Shown here one piece after another: positions 6,186 through 6,905 of a DNA stretch of 6,905 nucleotides (positions are counted from its first letter, which is position 1; every line of letters starts with the position of its first letter). The translations under genes were made by a program, and so were the position numbers. A model generated the notes under the pieces. That model searched no databases. It was not told where the DNA came from and saw only the letters and a list, made by a program, of their open reading frames with translations. This stretch comes from Chitinispirillaceae bacterium. Its GTDB lineage: Bacteria; Fibrobacterota; Chitinivibrionia; Chitinivibrionales; Chitinispirillaceae. The DNA is taken from assembly GCA_016926315.1 (NCBI GenBank), contig JAFGOU010000239.1, positions 1 through 6,905 on the forward strand. The letters are read 5' to 3'.

Positions 6186-6223
6186 ATGTAAAAGATTCCT
6201 ACACCTCAATGAAAGGATGTACC

Positions 6224-6532
6224 ATGGCACGGATCACGAAAACAGAGCTTATCAAGCTTCAGAAGAAGCTGGTAACGGATGCCGCCATCGGCGATAAATT
6301 CGGCATCACCAGGCAGGCAATTCACCAGTTGAGGAAGAAATTCGGCATCGAGTCATCGATTGCCGACAACCCGGAGAGGAATGCCAAAATAGTCGCTCTG
6401 TATAAAAAAGGCATGTCCGGTACCGCAATCGCGAAAAAGATGGACCTTTCCATCTCCCAGACGTACCGGGTCATTACCAACGCGACCGGAAAGAAAAAAC
6501 CAGCCAGGAAGGCTGCCGGAAAAAAGAAGTAA
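6224..6532 (+). CDS. Small basic DNA-binding protein with two HTH-like segments
   Basis: The open frame extends five codons upstream to ATG 6209, but ATG 6224 is chosen because GAAAGGA lies six bases before it, giving 102 residues. Residues about 15-41 form a helix-turn-helix, with an AAIGDKFGIT positioning helix and turn and a recognition helix RQAIHQLRKKFGI. Residues about 55-86 form a second HTH-like unit, IVALYKKGMSGTAIAKKMDL then SISQTYRVI, similar to resolvase or transposase HTH domains. The last 15 or so residues are lysine/arginine/alanine-rich (KKKPARKAAGKKK), like tails of histone H1-like or nucleoid proteins, and would bind DNA non-specifically. There is no catalytic domain, so it is probably a transcription factor or nucleoid-associated protein. 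It is a single-gene unit with its own promoter and terminator. I do not know a named homologue. Confidence 0.82.
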   Translation: MARITKTELIKLQKKLVTDAAIGDKFGITRQAIHQLRKKFGIESSIADNPERNAKIVALYKKGMSGTAIAKKMDLSISQTYRVITNATGKKKPARKAAGKKK

Positions 6533-6555
6533 GCATACCGGCTCTATCGTTATCC

Positions 6556-6594
6556 GGGAAGCATCGTACCCTCTGTTGCGATGCTTCCCTTTTT
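6556..6594 (+). terminator. Strong intrinsic terminator after the HTH gene
   Basis: GGGAAGCATCG (6556-6566) pairs perfectly with CGATGCTTCCC (6579-6589) across a 12-nt loop and is followed by TTTTT (6590-6594). It lies 24 bp after the HTH stop codon. On the minus strand there is no T-run at the far end, so it appears to act on plus-strand transcripts only. Confidence 0.92.
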
Positions 6595-6605
6595 GTTGAC
6601 CCCTC

Positions 6606-6617
6606 GCGCGGCCGCGC
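6606..6617. repeat. GC-only 12-bp palindrome between convergent genes
   Basis: GCGCGGCCGCGC is a perfect 12-bp palindrome between the HTH terminator and the convergent partial gene. No T-run follows on either strand, so it is not a standard intrinsic terminator. It may be chance in GC-rich DNA. Confidence 0.25.
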
Positions 6618-6669
6618 TGTTGGCATGAGGCGATCGGGCGCGCAGAAAGGACGCACCCGTTCAGGAGTA

Positions 6670-6905
6670 TCAATAGTTAAGCGACACCGTTACCCTGCTC
6701 ACGGCGGGCCCCATGAAAGCGCCGCTCCACGAGGCGGGATTCAGGAGCAGATCCATGCGGAAAAAGGTTTTGGAGATCCCGAATCCAAGATAGGGATACA
6801 TCGGGCCGAGCATGGTCACCGGTTTCGAAGTGCTCTTCGTGGCGGGAAGGGTTGTCTCTTCAGACGTCGTCCACGTAGTAAACGCTCCCCAGGTGACGCC
6901 GCCCC
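6670..6905 (-). CDS. C-terminal part of a probable outer-membrane barrel protein (partial)
   Basis: The last 78 codons of a minus-strand gene enter from the right edge and end at TGA 6672-6670. The start lies outside the window. Readable segments include GGVTWGAFTTWTT, then MLGPMYPYLGFGISKTFFRMDLLLNP, shown here only to about 20 residues as PYLGFGISKTFFRMDLLL, and a final VSRVTVSLNY. Alternating hydrophobic and polar residues, many aromatics and a terminal Tyr are typical of the closing strands of outer-membrane beta-barrels. The frame is open over its whole visible length in GC-rich DNA. It is convergent with the HTH gene. The family cannot be named from this fragment, and a secreted beta-rich protein is an alternative. 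Confidence 0.7.
   Translation of the reverse strand, partial: GGVTWGAFTTWTTSEETTLPATKSTSKPVTMLGPMYPYLGFGISKTFFRMDLLLNPASWSGAFMGPAVSRVTVSLNY

Overview
The window looks like chromosomal DNA from a Gram-negative bacterium with GC-rich genes. Two beta-barrel outer-membrane proteins and one lipoprotein are visible. The cysteine- and tyrosine-rich lipoprotein and the FadL-like barrel are reminiscent of the Fibrobacterota/Chitinivibrionia or wider FCB lineages, but this placement is inference only. There is no transposase, integrase, CRISPR array or phage gene.

Layout. Bases 1-144 hold palindromic, non-coding sequence that resembles a dispersed intergenic repeat. On the minus strand, a small four-cysteine protein (855-619) is followed by dtd, the D-aminoacyl-tRNA deacylase (582-145). 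Their probable leader carries a nested hairpin ending in a U-tract (889-990), which could be an attenuator or a small RNA. An AT-rich divergent region (about 1000-1384) separates this pair from a plus-strand operon.

The plus-strand operon has four tightly packed genes. They are a Cys/Tyr-rich lipoprotein (best start GTG 1385), a FadL/OMPP1-like outer-membrane protein (2089-3363), a ChaN-like protein with a long unassigned C-terminal part (3385-5052), and a SpoU/TrmH-family RNA 2'-O-methyltransferase (5049-5948). Junctions are a TAATG overlap, a 21-nt gap and an ATGA overlap, so translational coupling is likely. The methyltransferase frame runs through the antisense of a convergent tRNA-Arg(TCG) gene (5954-5881) and takes its stop codon from inside it.

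Right part. An intergenic stretch carries a candidate promoter, a perfect 10-bp palindrome and three ACGTT boxes at exact 16-bp spacing. It is followed by a small basic protein with two helix-turn-helix-like segments and a lysine-rich tail (6224-6532), then a strong intrinsic terminator (6556-6594). The window ends inside a minus-strand gene whose C-terminus looks like an outer-membrane barrel.

How the genes fit together: the first two genes of the operon build outer-membrane components, while the methyltransferase, dtd and the tRNA belong to translation. No single pathway joins them, and I see no clear new multi-gene system. The best leads are the leader structure at 889-990, the ChaN-like fusion, the methyltransferase/tRNA overlap and the double-HTH basic protein.
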